A DNA stretch of 64,000 bases from Actinoallomurus oryzae (GCF_039541955.1 NZ_BAABHF010000010.1:186001-250000); one strand, 5' to 3'. Positions 51,753 through 61,131 are shown, numbered from the stretch's first letter. Numbers and translations: made by a program. Notes: generated from the sequence alone by a model not told the origin.

Positions 51753-52200
51753 CACCCGGAGGATTCCGCTGAGGTCCTGCACCGGCTCCCGACGCCGACA
51801 CCACCGCCGACCCGGCGGCCAACGGGCCACCGACCCGGGACCACGAAGCTTCCCCACCACGTCGCCGACTCCCCACCCGGAGGACTCCGTTGAGGCCCTG
51901 CACCGGCTCCCGACGCCGACACCACCGCCGACCCGGCGGCCAACGGGCCACCGACCCGGGACCACGAAGCTTCCCCACCACGTCGCCGACTCCCCACCAG
52001 GAGGGCTCCGTTGAGGCCCTGCACCGGCTCCATACACCAACACGGGCAAACGGGTTACCGCCCTGGAGAACGGACCTTCCCCGCTACCTCGCCGCCCCCC
52101 ACCCGGAGGATTCCGTTGAGGTCCTACACCGGCTCCCCACCCCTACACCGCCGACCCGGCGGGCAAACGGTCACCACCCGGGAGAACGGCGCTTTCTCTA
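51753..52200. repeat. Tandem array of ~121-bp repeats (four units)
   Basis: Units start with CACCCGGAGG or a close variant at 51753, 51874, 51995 and 52100, giving periods of 121, 121 and 105 bp. Units 1 and 2 are nearly identical over their length; units 3 and 4 diverge. Each contains CCGGAGGAYTCCGYTGAGG and CTGCACCGGCTCC. 121 is not a multiple of three, so the minus-strand open frames across it are not credible genes. The array fills the gap between the MTA phosphorylase and the CpaB-like gene and ends at that gene's ribosome site. Confidence 0.85.
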
Positions 52201-52210
52201 AGGAGATCAG

Positions 52211-52795
52211 ATGAGGGCGGCGCTGAGCCGGCATCGCCGGTTGCTGGCCGCGGTGTTCGCCGCGGCCGCGGCCGCCCTGGGCCTGGCCGCCGCCCGGCCG
52301 CACGGCGACGGCGTCCGCGTGTGGGTGGCCGCCCGCGACCTGCCCGCGGGCACCACGCTGGCCACCCGCGATGTGACCGCGAGGTCGTTACCGCGAGCCG
52401 CGGTCCCGTCCGGCCTGGTGCGCGTGGCGACGGGCCGGACCCTGTCCGGCCCGGTCCGCCGAGGCGAGCCCCTGACCGACGCCCGCCTGCGGGCAGGCGG
52501 CCTCCTGACCGCAGACGACCCGGACGCCGTCGCCACCCCGATCCGCCTGGCCGACGCCGCCGTAGCCCGCCTGCTCCACCCGGGCGACCGCGTGGACGTG
52601 CTGGCCGCCCGCCCCGACAGCCCCACCCCGGCCCGCACCGTGGCGTCGTCCGTCCCGATCCTGGCCGTCCCCAAACCGGCCCCGACCTCGGACGAGGGCG
52701 CCCTGATCGTCGTCCGCACCGACCGCCCCCAAGCCGCCGCCCTGGCCAGAGCCTCCGTCGACTCCCGCCTATCCGTCACCATCCTCAGCCAGTGA
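52211..52795 (+). CDS. SAF-domain / CpaB-like protein
   Basis: 194 residues from the ATG at 52211 (AAGGAGATC upstream). N-terminal membrane anchor (LLAAVFAAAAAALGLAAA), then the SAF domain: VWVAARDLPAGTTLATRDVTAR, GRTLSGPVRRGEPLTDARL. The remainder matches RcpC/CpaB (HPGDRVDVLAARPDS). CpaB helps assemble Flp/Tad pili, but no other Tad gene is nearby and stand-alone SAF proteins are common in actinomycetes. The 3' end overlaps the convergent membrane protein gene by 27 bp. Confidence 0.88.
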   Translation: MRAALSRHRRLLAAVFAAAAAALGLAAARPHGDGVRVWVAARDLPAGTTLATRDVTARSLPRAAVPSGLVRVATGRTLSGPVRRGEPLTDARLRAGGLLTADDPDAVATPIRLADAAVARLLHPGDRVDVLAARPDSPTPARTVASSVPILAVPKPAPTSDEGALIVVRTDRPQAAALARASVDSRLSVTILSQ

Positions 52796-54973
52796 CGCCC
52801 CGGCTGCTCGGCGGTGGATGGCGAGCGTGCGCGTGGCGGCGGCCAGTGCGAGGGGCACTGCGATGGCGAGAGCGATCCCCGGGACGCTGATCCCTGAGTC
52901 CTCCACCAGGAATCCGATCATCGACGTCGCGAAAGCACCGCCCAGGCCCGCACGGAGCGCGGGTGCTCGTCCGTAGGCCAGCTCGAGGGCCCCGGCGCGC
53001 CACCGAGTCGGGCGGATGAGCGCCAGCCACAAGAACAACAATGCGGCCACGGTCAAGACGGTCAGTTCCGGGGAGTGGCCGACGCTTCGCAGCATCGCTC
53101 CGGCCTTGCGGGTCATGACCGTGGCGGCCTGCCCGTTCAGCACCTGACCGGCGAACTCGCCAAGGTGGGTGCGATCTGCGGGAGGGCGCGAGTAGTCGAT
53201 GAAAGCCGAGGTCGCGATGACGACCACACCGGCGGCCAGGCATCCCACGACGTGCGCGGGTGAGATCCGGCGGCCGGCGACGATCAAGGCGGTCAGAACG
53301 ATGCCCGGGACGAAGGCGATGGTTCCGCCGAACTTGGCGCCCCAGTCCGGCCATGCGGTGACCACCTCGGCCGCGGCACCGAGTACCAGGACGACGATCA
53401 CGGCTCCACGGCGATGACCGCGGGTGACCAGCAGGTGGGCGAGGCCGGCGGCGGTGAGCAGAACAGCGGTGGCGTAGGCGGCGAAGGCGATGTTCGCGAA
53501 TCCGTAGAAGCGCCCCGCGATGATCGGGTTGTATCCGGTCACGCTGTCCCACTGCAACCGTGCGCCGGTCATCACGTCGGTGGCGAACGTGACCATGGTC
53601 AGGGCGGCGATGATCGTGCCGGGTGCGATGACGTCGCGCCGCCACCGGCCTGCCAGCGCCGCTGTGACGAGGAGGATGTCGAAGCCGGCGACGCAGGCGA
53701 ACATCGTGGTGACCGGATGAGGGGAACGTGACCACGGCAGCAGGTTCACCAGGTAGGTCGCCAGCGGCCCGGCCGCCCCGCACAACGCGACCGTCCGGGT
53801 CGCCGCCAGGATGCGGCGCCGTCGTCCGCCTTGCCAGTTACGCCGTAGCGCCAGCGCACCTGCCGCGTACAGGAGCAGTTGCCCGGCCATGAACGCGATC
53901 CAGAACGGTGTCATGGTGTGCTGGCTGATCTCGGCGGCGCGGTTGGCGTCGCCGAACGAGTCCGCCGCCGCGGCCACCGTGACCGGCTCGCCCTCCGGAT
54001 GCCAGGCCCTGCCGACGACGGCGGCCGGAGCCGGGACGCCGGCGGCCGACAACGCGCCGGCGGTCAGATCGGTCAAGGTCACCAGACCCTGTCGCCGGGT
54101 CGAAGCAGAGGTCAGATACCGCGGGCGAAGGCCCGGGGCCGTCATGAGGACGTGCAGTGAGTTCCGCCGGGTGGTGTCGGACACGCCCGCGACCACGACT
54201 TTCGCCGAGGCCGGAAGCGCGGTGAGCACACCGCCGATACGGCGGTCGGCCTGCCGCACGGCGGCTGCCCGCCGCGTTCGGCTGATGGTCGCCGATCCGG
54301 CCCGGGGATAGGCGCGCTGGACGTCATCGACGTCCACCACGGCCAGCCTGACCGAAGCCCACCTGGCAGGGGGAACGGCCTCCGGCGCCGGGGAGTAGAA
54401 GTCGACTCGTCCCTGGTCGTCGGCTGCGGCGAACGCCGCCCCCGGCCCGGCCGCCATCGTCAGCCCGCCTGACCGGTGGATCGCCGTGCCCAGCGAACCG
54501 ACCCGTGCGGCGTACTTTCCGTGCAGGTTCCGAGCACGGATCTGGGCGAAGCCGGGCACGATCGCCCCGGACCCGCTCGGGGACGGCGGCGCGGGCAGAT
54601 CGCACACCGCCCGCTCGCCGCCGTACAACGATGCTCGTTGACCCGCGGAGACCGTCAGCCAGCCGTCCACCGGGCAGGTGACCCCCGACACCGTGTATGT
54701 GGACAGGTTCGCCAGTCCCGCGCGTCCGGCCAGGCGCCACAGATTCGGGGCGTCCCGCGGGTCGAGATCGTCCCACCGCAGGCCGGGCACGCCCACGACC
54801 ACCACCGGCCCGTCCGGGTCCTCCCTCGCGCCGGCGTGCGCCGTCCCGAACCCCAGCGCACACCCGAGCAGGGGGACCACGACCGCCAGGGAGACGAGCA
54901 TCGACAGAGTGCGCCCCAGCCGAGATCCCGCCCCTGCGGTCGGCCACCGCGCGCCGGAACAACTCAGCCGCAT
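52769..54973 (-). CDS. Large membrane protein with alkaline-phosphatase-like ectodomain
   Basis: 734 residues from the ATG at 54973; longer starts add an Arg-rich repeat sequence. A signal/anchor helix (LVSLAVVVPLLGCALGFG) leads to an ~330-residue extracytoplasmic domain beginning VVVVGVPGLRWDDLDPRDAPNLWRLAG, which is typical of alkaline-phosphatase-superfamily-like domains in actinobacterial membrane proteins. About ten helices follow, including QWDSVTGYNPIIAGRFYGFANIAFAAY. Enzymatic metal ligands are not clearly complete. Role unknown. Confidence 0.82.
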   Translation of the reverse strand: MRLSCSGARWPTAGAGSRLGRTLSMLVSLAVVVPLLGCALGFGTAHAGAREDPDGPVVVVGVPGLRWDDLDPRDAPNLWRLAGRAGLANLSTYTVSGVTCPVDGWLTVSAGQRASLYGGERAVCDLPAPPSPSGSGAIVPGFAQIRARNLHGKYAARVGSLGTAIHRSGGLTMAAGPGAAFAAADDQGRVDFYSPAPEAVPPARWASVRLAVVDVDDVQRAYPRAGSATISRTRRAAAVRQADRRIGGVLTALPASAKVVVAGVSDTTRRNSLHVLMTAPGLRPRYLTSASTRRQGLVTLTDLTAGALSAAGVPAPAAVVGRAWHPEGEPVTVAAAADSFGDANRAAEISQHTMTPFWIAFMAGQLLLYAAGALALRRNWQGGRRRRILAATRTVALCGAAGPLATYLVNLLPWSRSPHPVTTMFACVAGFDILLVTAALAGRWRRDVIAPGTIIAALTMVTFATDVMTGARLQWDSVTGYNPIIAGRFYGFANIAFAAYATAVLLTAAGLAHLLVTRGHRRGAVIVVLVLGAAAEVVTAWPDWGAKFGGTIAFVPGIVLTALIVAGRRISPAHVVGCLAAGVVVIATSAFIDYSRPPADRTHLGEFAGQVLNGQAATVMTRKAGAMLRSVGHSPELTVLTVAALLFLWLALIRPTRWRAGALELAYGRAPALRAGLGGAFATSMIGFLVEDSGISVPGIALAIAVPLALAAATRTLAIHRRAAGASLAEDGDG

Positions 54974-55002
54974 GCCCGCGAGCCTCTCACAGCGGACCAA
55001 CC

Positions 55003-55057
55003 GACGCGGACGCCGCACGACCGCCCGACGCGGACGCCGCACGACCGCCCGACGCGG
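55003..55057. repeat. 24-bp short tandem repeat (2.3 units)
   Basis: GACGCGGACGCCGCACGACC plus GCCC is repeated from 55003 to 55050 with a partial third copy. It lies just upstream of the membrane protein gene. No other feature is seen in the gap 54974-55266. Confidence 0.7.
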
Positions 55058-55266
55058 TGACGGTCATCACCCACGACGCGCCCGGGCGTTCCCGGATCCG
55101 TGACCCACCGGCCGATGCCCAGGCCGGCCCGATCACGGTGTGACTCGATCTCGCCGGGACGAGTCGCGGTCGGTGGTCAGGCGCCTTCGCCGGTGGTCCC
55201 GGAGGCGGTCGGGGCGGGTTGAAAACGGGTTGCCGCTGCCGTCCTCGTGCGTTCAGGCTGGCGGGC

Positions 55267-56076
55267 ATGCGTGCTGCCGAGTTCGCCTCATCACAAGCGT
55301 TGCGCGGCAGGGTCGCGCTCGTCACCGGGGTCAGCCGCCGAGCCGGGATCGGGTTCGCGGTCGCGCGGCGGCTGGCCGGGCTCGGGGCCGGGGTCTTCCT
55401 CCACCATCATGTTCCGCACGACGCCGAGCAGCCCTGGGGAGCCGACCCCGGCGGCATCGAGGCGGTGGTCGACGGGGTCCGCGAGGTCCTCGCCGAAGAC
55501 GCCTCTCTTCACCATCTCGGCCTGGACCTCGGCGAGCCCGGCGCTCCCGAGCGTCTCGTCGACGCGGCCGTGGCGGCGTTCGGGCACCTCGACATCCTCG
55601 TCTGCAACCACGCGCGCAGCGGTGGCGACGGTCCGCTCGGCACGCTGGAGGCCGCCATGCTCGACGCGCACTGGGCCGTGAACACCCGTTCCACCATCCT
55701 GCTCACCCAGGCGTTCGCCGCCCGGCACGACGGGCGGGCCGGCGGCCGGGTCATCCTCATGACCTCCGGGCAGAACCTCGGTCCGATGCGCGACGAGGTC
55801 GCGTACGCCAGCGCCAAGGGCGCCCTCGCCGCCATCACTCCGACGCTGGCCGACCACCTCGCCGACCAGGGGATCAGCCTCAACGCGGTCAACCCCGGTC
55901 CGGTGGACACCGGCTACGCTCCGCCCGCCGCCCACGAGGAGGTACGCCGGCGCTTCCCGGCCGGCCGCTGGGGAACGCCGGACGACCCCGCCCGCCTCAT
56001 CGCCTGGCTCGCCACCGACGACGCCGCCTGGATCACCGGCCAGATCATCAACAGCGAAGGCGGCTTCCGCCGCTGA
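55267..56076 (+). CDS. Short-chain dehydrogenase/reductase
   Basis: 269 residues from the ATG at 55267. SDR motifs: VALVTGVSRRAGIGFAVARRL (cofactor loop with two extra residues), LVCNHARSG in place of NNAG, catalytic Ser in ILMTSGQN, Tyr-x-x-x-Lys in VAYASAKGAL, and NPGPVDTGY. The NHAR variant of the NNAG motif is typical of a group of classical SDRs annotated as 3-oxoacyl-ACP-reductase-like. Substrate unknown. Confidence 0.92.
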   Translation: MRAAEFASSQALRGRVALVTGVSRRAGIGFAVARRLAGLGAGVFLHHHVPHDAEQPWGADPGGIEAVVDGVREVLAEDASLHHLGLDLGEPGAPERLVDAAVAAFGHLDILVCNHARSGGDGPLGTLEAAMLDAHWAVNTRSTILLTQAFAARHDGRAGGRVILMTSGQNLGPMRDEVAYASAKGALAAITPTLADHLADQGISLNAVNPGPVDTGYAPPAAHEEVRRRFPAGRWGTPDDPARLIAWLATDDAAWITGQIINSEGGFRR

Positions 56077-56090
56077 AGAGACTCGCGGTT

Positions 56091-56205
56091 GTGAGGGTCC
56101 CCCTCAACACGCCCGGCCCAGGTGAAGGGTCCCCTCAACACGCTAGGCCCAGGTGAGGGGCACCCTCAACACGCCCGGCCCAGGTGAGGGGCACCCTCAC
56201 ACGAG
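56091..56205. repeat. 31-bp tandem repeat array (~3.6 units)
   Basis: The unit GTGAGGGGCACCCTCAACAC plus GCCCGGCCCAG repeats with small changes from 56091 to 56205. GTGAGGG and CCCTCAAC within each unit are partly complementary, so the transcript could form a chain of small hairpins. Located between the convergent SDR and histidine kinase genes, possibly acting in termination. Confidence 0.75.
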
Positions 56206-56240
56206 CCGAGGGCCTCGCCGACACGGCGACCGCCCGGCGA

Positions 56241-57662
56241 TCACGTGTCGTCGGTGGACTCGGTGAAGGGGAGCAGGACCTGGAAGCGGGTGTCGCCCGG
56301 TTCGGACCGTACTCGCAGGTCGCCGCGGTGTTTCTTGACCACGATCCGCCACGAGATGTCCAGGCCCAGCCCGGTGCCCTCGCCCACCGGCTTGGTCGTG
56401 AAGAACGGTTCGAAGATCCGCTGGGTGAGCTCCGACGGCACGCCGGGGCCGTTGTCGCCGATCTCGACGAGCAGGTGGTCGTTCTCCCGTGCGGTGCGGA
56501 CGGTCAGGCGGCCGTCGCCGTTCATCGCGGCGACCGCGTTGTCCACGAGGTTGGTCCAGACCTGGTTGAGCTCGCCGGCGTACGCGGGGATCTGCGGCAG
56601 GGACCGGTCGTAGTCCTTGACCACCTCGACGTGGCCGAGCTTGCCCGACAGCATGATCAGCGTCGAGTCGAGGCCGTCGTGCACGTCGATCCACTGGTAT
56701 GGCGCGCGGTCCATCTGGGAGTACTGCTTGGCCGCCGCCAGCAGCGTGGAGATCCGCGTCGTGGCGTCCTCGATCTCGCCCATCAGCGACTCGGTCTCCA
56801 CGGCGTACCCGAGCCAGCGCAGCGCGGCGTTCAGGAACTCCTCGCCCACCGCCGCGTGGACCTCGTCCAGGCGCTCCACCGTGATCCCGGCCGGGACGAA
56901 GACCGCGGCCAGGTCCCAGCCGTCGGCGATGTCGTGGTCCTCGAACCAGTCGGACAGCTCGTCCTCCCGGTCGCTGGTCTGCATCGCGGTCAGCTTGGGC
57001 GCGTCGGCGACCTGCTTGACCAGCGTCTCCTGCACGTCGATGAGCTGTTCGAGGAGGTGCGGGTCGATGTCCTTACGGGCGAGCATCGCGAGTTTCTGCC
57101 GCATCCCGGCGACGCGTTCGCGCAGCGAGGACGTCGCGCGGACGGCCGCCGCGGCGGGGTTGTTCAGCTCGTGGGTCAGGCCGGCGGACAGCGCGCCGAG
57201 CGCGAGCAGGCGTTCGCGCTGGCCCACGACCGCGTCGGTGTTGCGCCGCCCGAGGAACATGCCCTCCAGCAGGTGCGCCGCCATCGGGAACCACTCGCCG
57301 AACTTCTCCCCGAACTCCGCGGCCGGCAGGGAGAAGAACGCCGTGTCGGTCAGCGCGTACACCGAGGCGGAGTACCGCTGCTCGCCGCGCTGCCCCATGA
57401 GGAACTGCGTGGCGCCGCAGTACGACCCGCGCTGCTCGCTGCGGAGCATCTCCAGCTCGTCGCCGTGCACCACCCGCGTCATCCGCAGCGTGCCGGACAG
57501 CAGCACGTAGAAGCAGGTCGCGGGGTCGCCCTCGGTCAGGACCTTGGTGCCCTCCGCGTACTCCTCGACCTCGCCGTTCGCGCTCACCCAGGCGAGCTGG
57601 TCGTCCGTGAGCTTCTCGAAGAGGAAGAGCGTGCGGAGTTCGTCAGGGGAAAGCGTGCTCAT
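56241..57662 (-). CDS. Histidine kinase with N-terminal cyclic-nucleotide-binding domain
   Basis: 473 residues from the ATG at 57662 (ATGA overlap with the upstream stop). Residues ~12-130 form a cNMP-binding/Crp-like sensor (LTDDQLAWVSANGEV, GDPATCFYVLLSGTLRM, GSYCGATQFL). Phospho-acceptor His164 (GLTHELNNPAAAAVRA), N-box VWTNLVDNAVAAMNG, G1 EIGDNGPGVPSEL, F/G2 EPFFTTKPVGEGTGLGLDISWRIV. There are no membrane helices, so this is a cytosolic kinase. It is coupled to the receiver/reductase fusion gene, its likely partner. Confidence 0.93.
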   Translation of the reverse strand: MSTLSPDELRTLFLFEKLTDDQLAWVSANGEVEEYAEGTKVLTEGDPATCFYVLLSGTLRMTRVVHGDELEMLRSEQRGSYCGATQFLMGQRGEQRYSASVYALTDTAFFSLPAAEFGEKFGEWFPMAAHLLEGMFLGRRNTDAVVGQRERLLALGALSAGLTHELNNPAAAAVRATSSLRERVAGMRQKLAMLARKDIDPHLLEQLIDVQETLVKQVADAPKLTAMQTSDREDELSDWFEDHDIADGWDLAAVFVPAGITVERLDEVHAAVGEEFLNAALRWLGYAVETESLMGEIEDATTRISTLLAAAKQYSQMDRAPYQWIDVHDGLDSTLIMLSGKLGHVEVVKDYDRSLPQIPAYAGELNQVWTNLVDNAVAAMNGDGRLTVRTARENDHLLVEIGDNGPGVPSELTQRIFEPFFTTKPVGEGTGLGLDISWRIVVKKHRGDLRVRSEPGDTRFQVLLPFTESTDDT

Positions 57663-59317
57663 CGCTCCTCCAGGTACCGGTGCACGAGAGTGACCGCCAT
57701 CGCGCCTTCGCCGACCGCCGAGGCGACGCGTTTGACCGACTGCGAGCGTACGTCCCCGGCGACGAACACGCCCGGCACCGACGACTCCAGGTACAACGGA
57801 TCGCGGTCGAGGCTCCAGCCCGCCGGACGCCGCCCCTCGGCGAGCAGGTCCGGCCCGGTACGGACGAAGCCGTGTTCGTCGCGCAGGATCGACTCGCCGA
57901 GCCAGTCGGTGTACGGGGCCGCGCCGATGAAGACGAACAGGTGCCCGCACGGCACGGTCTCGGTCTTGCCGCTCTCCCGCTCGCAGAGCGTGATGGCCTC
58001 CAGGTGATCGTCACCGTGGGCCTCGACGACGCTCGTGCCGACGCGTACGTGCACGTTCTCGATGGCCCGGAGCTGCTCGATCAGGTAGTGGGACATCGAC
58101 TGTTCCAGCGACGCTCCCCGTACGACCAGGGTGACGGACCGGGCGTGGCGGGAGAAGAACACGGCGGCCTGGCCGGCGGAGTTCGCCCCGCCGACGATGT
58201 AGACGTCCTCGCCGCCGCACGCCTGCGCCTCGGTGGACGCCGATCCGTAGTACACGCCGCGGCCGGTGAGGTCGCCGCAGCCGGACGCCTCCAGGGACCG
58301 GTACGCAACGCCGCTGGCCAGCACCACGGCGTGGGCCGCGATCTCGCTGCCGTCGCTGAACGTGATCACCCGGGCCGAGCCGCGCGCCTCCAGGCCCACC
58401 ACGTCGCGGGCGGTGAGGATCTCGGCGCCGAACTTGCGCGCCTGCCGCCGGGCCCGCTCGGTGAGCTGGCTGCCGGACACGCCGTCGGGGAAGCCGAGGT
58501 AGTTCTCGATCCGGGAGCTCTGCCCGGCCTGTCCCCCGGTCGCCTGCCGCTCGACGAGGACGGTCCGCAGGCCCTCCGAGGCGCCGTACACCGCCGCGCC
58601 CAGGCCCGCGGGCCCGCCGCCGATGACGATCAGGTCGTAGAACTCGGCGGCCGGCTCGGTGGACAGGCCGACCACGGAGGCGATCTCCGCTCCGGTCGGC
58701 GAGCGCAGCACCTTGCCGTCCGGAGTGATCAGTATCGGGATGTCCTCGGGCCCGGCGCCGGCGGCCTCGAGCAGCCGGCATCCCTCCGGCTCGTCCACCG
58801 AGTACCAGCGGTACGGCACGGAGTTGCGCGCCAGGAAGTCACGCACCTCGTACGTCGGGGCCGACCAGCGATGCCCGATGACCTTGGTCTCCTCCACGGG
58901 CCGGTCGCCGACCGCGCGCCAGGTCTCCACCAGCGCGTCCACGACCGGATAGAGCTTCTCCTCCGGCGGGTCCCAGGGCTTGAGCAGGTAGTGGTCGACG
59001 TCCACGACGTTGATCGCCTGGATGGCGGCGTCGGTGTCGGCGTACGCGGTGAGCAGCGCGCGCCGCGCGTGCGGGAACAGGTCCATCGCCTGTTCGAGGA
59101 ACGCGATGCCGTCCATCTGCGGCATGCGGTAGTCGGCGAGCATCGCCGCGACGGTGTCGCCGCGCAGCTTGATCTCACGCAGCGCTTCGAGCGCGTCCTG
59201 CCCCGAGTCGGCGCGTACCACCCGGAAGTCCCGTCCGTACCGGCGTCTCAGGTCACGGGCCACCGCCCGGGACACCGACGGATCGTCATCCACGGTCAAC
59301 AAGATCGGTATCCCCAT
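57659..59317 (-). CDS. Response-regulator receiver fused to glutaredoxin-like and thioredoxin-reductase-like domains
   Basis: 552 residues from the ATG at 59317. Residues 1-120: receiver with LLTVDDDPSVSR and phospho-acceptor Asp62 (MLADYRMPQMDG), LLTAYADTDAAI and HYLLKPWDPPEEKLYP. Residues ~140-215: glutaredoxin-like (SAPTYEVRDFLARNSVPYRWY). Residues ~228-552: FAD/NAD(P) reductase with DLIVIGGGPAGLGAAVYGASEG, VYIVGGANSAGQAAVFFSR and GVFVAGDVRSQSVKRVASAVGEG. The reductase part has no CxxC where thioredoxin reductase does, so a non-disulfide function, or use of another redox pair, is likely. Coupled to the cNMP-kinase gene. Confidence 0.92.
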   Translation of the reverse strand: MGIPILLTVDDDPSVSRAVARDLRRRYGRDFRVVRADSGQDALEALREIKLRGDTVAAMLADYRMPQMDGIAFLEQAMDLFPHARRALLTAYADTDAAIQAINVVDVDHYLLKPWDPPEEKLYPVVDALVETWRAVGDRPVEETKVIGHRWSAPTYEVRDFLARNSVPYRWYSVDEPEGCRLLEAAGAGPEDIPILITPDGKVLRSPTGAEIASVVGLSTEPAAEFYDLIVIGGGPAGLGAAVYGASEGLRTVLVERQATGGQAGQSSRIENYLGFPDGVSGSQLTERARRQARKFGAEILTARDVVGLEARGSARVITFSDGSEIAAHAVVLASGVAYRSLEASGCGDLTGRGVYYGSASTEAQACGGEDVYIVGGANSAGQAAVFFSRHARSVTLVVRGASLEQSMSHYLIEQLRAIENVHVRVGTSVVEAHGDDHLEAITLCERESGKTETVPCGHLFVFIGAAPYTDWLGESILRDEHGFVRTGPDLLAEGRRPAGWSLDRDPLYLESSVPGVFVAGDVRSQSVKRVASAVGEGAMAVTLVHRYLEER

Positions 59318-59464
59318 AAACAGCGAGTATCCCAGGCGAGCGGCGCCTGGACGAGAGCAGCCCGAGGTGTGGCACTCGCCCGGGTCGGTCGGCCGGCCCC
59401 GGCGCTGACCTGGTAACCCACCGGAGCGGAGGCACAACGGGGCGTTCCTCGCTACCCTGCTCGC

Positions 59465-59890
59465 GTGGATCGGCGACACAGGTGGGCATCGGCTCTGGTT
59501 CCGACCGTCATGGCGCGCCGTCTCTGGGCCCGGTTCGAGGTTCTGCCGTTCCGCTACGGCGTGACGCTGCTGGCGGGCACGATCGCGGCGGCCGGCCTGC
59601 TGGTCGCGGGGCTGACCCTCGGCGGCGGGTCGCACGAGCCCGCCGCGCGCGCCCGGCCCGGCCGGAGCCCCGCGGAGGCGGCGCCGCCGGTACCGACCTG
59701 GGGCGCGTACGTCCCGCCCCGCCGGTCGGGGCCGACCCCCGTGCCCGCGCGGCCTCTGGTGACCTCGGTGCCCTCCCGTACCCCGGCCACCCACACGCCC
59801 TCCCGCTCGAATCCGGCCACGGCCTGCCCGACGAGCCTGAGGAAATGGCCGTGGATCTGGGAGGTGTGCCGGCGCAAACCGAACGGATGA
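59465..59890 (+). CDS. Small membrane-anchored Pro-rich protein, function unknown
   Basis: 141 residues from a GTG at 59465, or 126 from the ATG at 59510. One hydrophobic helix (VTLLAGTIAAAGLLVAGLTLGG) near the N-terminus, a Pro/Arg-rich spacer, and a C-terminal segment with two Cys and a Trp-rich patch (CPTSLRKWPWIWEVCRRK). The cysteine pair could form a disulfide outside the cell. No family recognised. Confidence 0.55.
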   Translation: MDRRHRWASALVPTVMARRLWARFEVLPFRYGVTLLAGTIAAAGLLVAGLTLGGGSHEPAARARPGRSPAEAAPPVPTWGAYVPPRRSGPTPVPARPLVTSVPSRTPATHTPSRSNPATACPTSLRKWPWIWEVCRRKPNG

Positions 59891-59988
59891 CCCATGACCC
59901 GGCCGTCACACCGAGGCGTCTGATCACAGGGGCACCTGTAGTACGGTCGAGCAGCGTCAGTCAGTCGCCAGCCCCCGGAAGGATCCCC

Positions 59989-61047
59989 GTGCGAAGCCCT
60001 CGTCCGGTGGCGCTGATCGCGGCGATCTCGGTGTTCACGTCGTTGTGGGTGGCCGGTGCCTCGGACCGGTCCTCCGCCTCCCAGACACCCTCGCCGAACA
60101 GCGTCGAAGCTCTCCGCAAGCAGGCCGATCAGGCCAGTGCGGAACTGGCCAAGGCGACCAAGACGTGGGAGAACCGCAGCAAGCAGCTGAAGTCCTCCGA
60201 GGAGAAGCTGAAGAAGACCCTGGCCGACCTCGGCGTCGCCGACGAGCAGCTCGACCAGATCCGCGAGCCCCTGGCACGCCTGGCCGCGAGCACGTACAAG
60301 GATCCGGCGGCGCTCGGGATACCGGCACTGATCGGCGGCAAGGATCCCGACCAGGACCTCGCGGCGGCCTCCGACCTGACGATGTTGTCCAACGACCAGA
60401 AGACACTCATCGACAAGGCGAACCAGCTGCGCAAGCAGCATGAGCAGCTCGCCGCCACGGCCCAGGACCTGCAGTCGCGCAACGCGATCGAGCAGGCCCG
60501 GCTGCAGCAGGAGGTCAGTGGCCTGAAGTCGCGCGCCGCCGCGTTGACGGCGCAGCTGACCGCGGCCCTCAAGAAGCTGGACCCGAACACACGGCTGCGG
60601 CTGACGTGCGACAAGAGCCTGGTCTCCGAGGCGCGCAAGTTCCCGAACGGGCTGATCCCGGCGCGTTACCTGTGCAAGCTGCCGCAGCCGGGCCGGTCGC
60701 TACGCGCCGACGCGGCGCTGGCCTTCTACAACCTGAACGCCGCCTACAAGCGCCGGTTCGGTGTGCAGATGTGCCTGACGGACTCCTACCGCCCTCTCGC
60801 CGAACAGCAGCGGATCTACGCCGATCGGCCGGGCATGGCCGCGGTGCCGGGGCACAGCAACCACGGGTACGGCACGGCCGTGGACCTCTGCGGCGGCGTG
60901 CAGAGCCAGGGGTCGGCGCAGTTCAACTGGCTCCGGGCGAACTCCAGGAAGTACGAGTGGTTCCACCCGTCGTGGGCCTACAGCAGCCCGTTCGAGCCGT
61001 GGCACTGGGAGTACACGAAGGAGAACACCCAGCCCGGCAGCGACTGA
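59989..61047 (+). CDS. Secreted VanY-type D-alanyl-D-alanine carboxypeptidase with coiled-coil spacer
   Basis: 352 residues from a GTG at 59989 (GGAAGGA upstream). Signal-like N-terminus (VALIAAISVFTSLWVAGA), a ~150-residue Lys/Glu/Gln-rich coiled coil (QADQASAELAKATKTW, EQLAATAQDLQSRN), then a peptidase M15B domain: CLTDSYRPLAEQQRIYADRP, PGHSNHGYGTAVDLCGG (SxHxxGxAxD zinc motif) and PWHWEYTK. It should trim the terminal D-Ala of peptidoglycan stem peptides. The coiled coil recalls hydrolase activators. Confidence 0.92.
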   Translation: MRSPRPVALIAAISVFTSLWVAGASDRSSASQTPSPNSVEALRKQADQASAELAKATKTWENRSKQLKSSEEKLKKTLADLGVADEQLDQIREPLARLAASTYKDPAALGIPALIGGKDPDQDLAAASDLTMLSNDQKTLIDKANQLRKQHEQLAATAQDLQSRNAIEQARLQQEVSGLKSRAAALTAQLTAALKKLDPNTRLRLTCDKSLVSEARKFPNGLIPARYLCKLPQPGRSLRADAALAFYNLNAAYKRRFGVQMCLTDSYRPLAEQQRIYADRPGMAAVPGHSNHGYGTAVDLCGGVQSQGSAQFNWLRANSRKYEWFHPSWAYSSPFEPWHWEYTKENTQPGSD

Positions 61048-61131
61048 CCCCGGGCACGCCTTTCCGCGCGGTACGTCCGAGGGCGCCGCACGGTGGGCCG
61101 GCGAGGTCTCACGAGGCGTTTCGCGACAGGC

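Noticed and set aside
51475..52049. Minus-strand proteins of 129-168 residues across the 121-bp repeats
   Set aside because: The repeat period is not a multiple of three, the frames shift between units and there is no ribosome site; they are by-products of GC-rich repeats.
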